Shown: one piece after another, positions 6,477 to 6,563 of the stretch
Layout: each line of letters opens with the position of its first letter
Numbering within the stretch: the stretch's first letter is position 1
Origin: Syntrophomonadaceae bacterium
GTDB taxonomy: Bacteria > Bacillota > Dethiobacteria > DTU022
Length of the DNA stretch: 6,563 nt
Direction of reading: 5' to 3'
Assembly (NCBI GenBank): GCA_007119335.1
Contig: SKPU01000099.1
Span: 1 to 6,563, forward strand
Position numbers and translations under genes: made by a program
Notes under the pieces: generated by a model
Databases searched by the model: none
What the model saw: only the letters and a program-made list of their open reading frames with translations
What the model was told of the DNA's origin: nothing

Positions 6477-6512
6477 AAATATCATGAGCAAGTGAGAGGA
6501 GTTTTTTAGTAT

Positions 6513-6563
6513 ATGCAATCTTATACCATGGAAATGCAAGGAAAAACAATGACCATGGAAACC
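6513..6563 (+). CDS. pnp: Polyribonucleotide nucleotidyltransferase (PNPase), N-terminal start (3' truncated)
   Basis: Seventeen codons run open to the right edge, beginning MQSYTMEMQGKTMTMET. The pattern of a short strand, G-[RK]-x-[ML]-T-[MIV]-E-T, is the start of the first RNase PH domain of PNPase, where it is normally followed by G-x-[LM]-A-x-Q-A. Position directly after rpsO is the classic place for pnp. PNPase is a phosphorolytic 3'-5' exoribonuclease acting in mRNA turnover. The ATG at 6513 is preceded by AGAGGAG (6495-6501) at an 11-base spacing. Four more in-frame ATGs follow within the 17 codons, but they lie too far from that site. Only the beginning is visible, so catalytic and RNA-binding parts cannot be judged. 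Confidence 0.87.
   Translation, partial: MQSYTMEMQGKTMTMET

Noticed and set aside
6480..6485. TATCAT as a -10 element for pnp
   Set aside because: The region 16-18 bases upstream falls in the terminator stem and has no -35 match.

Overview
The window is an ordinary but nearly complete stretch of the conserved nusA-infB translation and RNA-maturation operon, with every gene on the + strand. The order nusA (3' end), ylxR/rnpM, infB, rbfA, nrnA (DHH/DHHA1), truB, ribF, rpsO, pnp (5' end) is the arrangement typical of Firmicutes. The full-length YlxR, the DHH phosphoesterase between rbfA and truB, the strong purine-rich Shine-Dalgarno sites and the moderate GC content all point to a Clostridia-like member of the Firmicutes. 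I cannot name the genus from the sequence.

Layout: 2-289 is the acidic tail of NusA, whose last 17 bases overlap ylxR (273-557). A 32-base gap leads to infB (590-2686, IF2, 698 aa). The ylxQ (L7Ae-like) gene usually found between ylxR and infB in Firmicutes is absent. rbfA (2733-3167) carries an acidic tail and overlaps nrnA (3142-4122) by 26 bases. truB (GTG start, 4135-5049) follows 12 bases later, then ribF (5095-6087), rpsO (6169-6435), a strong terminator-like hairpin (6447-6476) and the first 17 codons of pnp (6513 to the window end). No intergenic stretch exceeds 81 bases and there is no sign of mobile DNA, CRISPR, tRNA or rRNA.

How the genes work together: NusA controls elongation and termination. 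YlxR/RnpM binds RNase P RNA. IF2 loads initiator tRNA. RbfA matures the 30S subunit. NrnA degrades very short RNAs and pAp. TruB makes Psi55 in tRNA. RibF makes FMN and FAD. S15 nucleates the 30S platform. PNPase degrades RNA.

The most interesting non-coding signal is at the ribF-rpsO junction. A good sigma-A-type promoter with an extended -10 lies inside the last codons of ribF. Its predicted start falls on the first base of a foldable 5' leader of rpsO, which is a candidate S15 autoregulatory RNA. Together with the hairpin after rpsO, this suggests that rpsO is a separately regulated unit inside the long operon. I found no evidence of a wholly new system; the other findings are modest deviations from the family norm.
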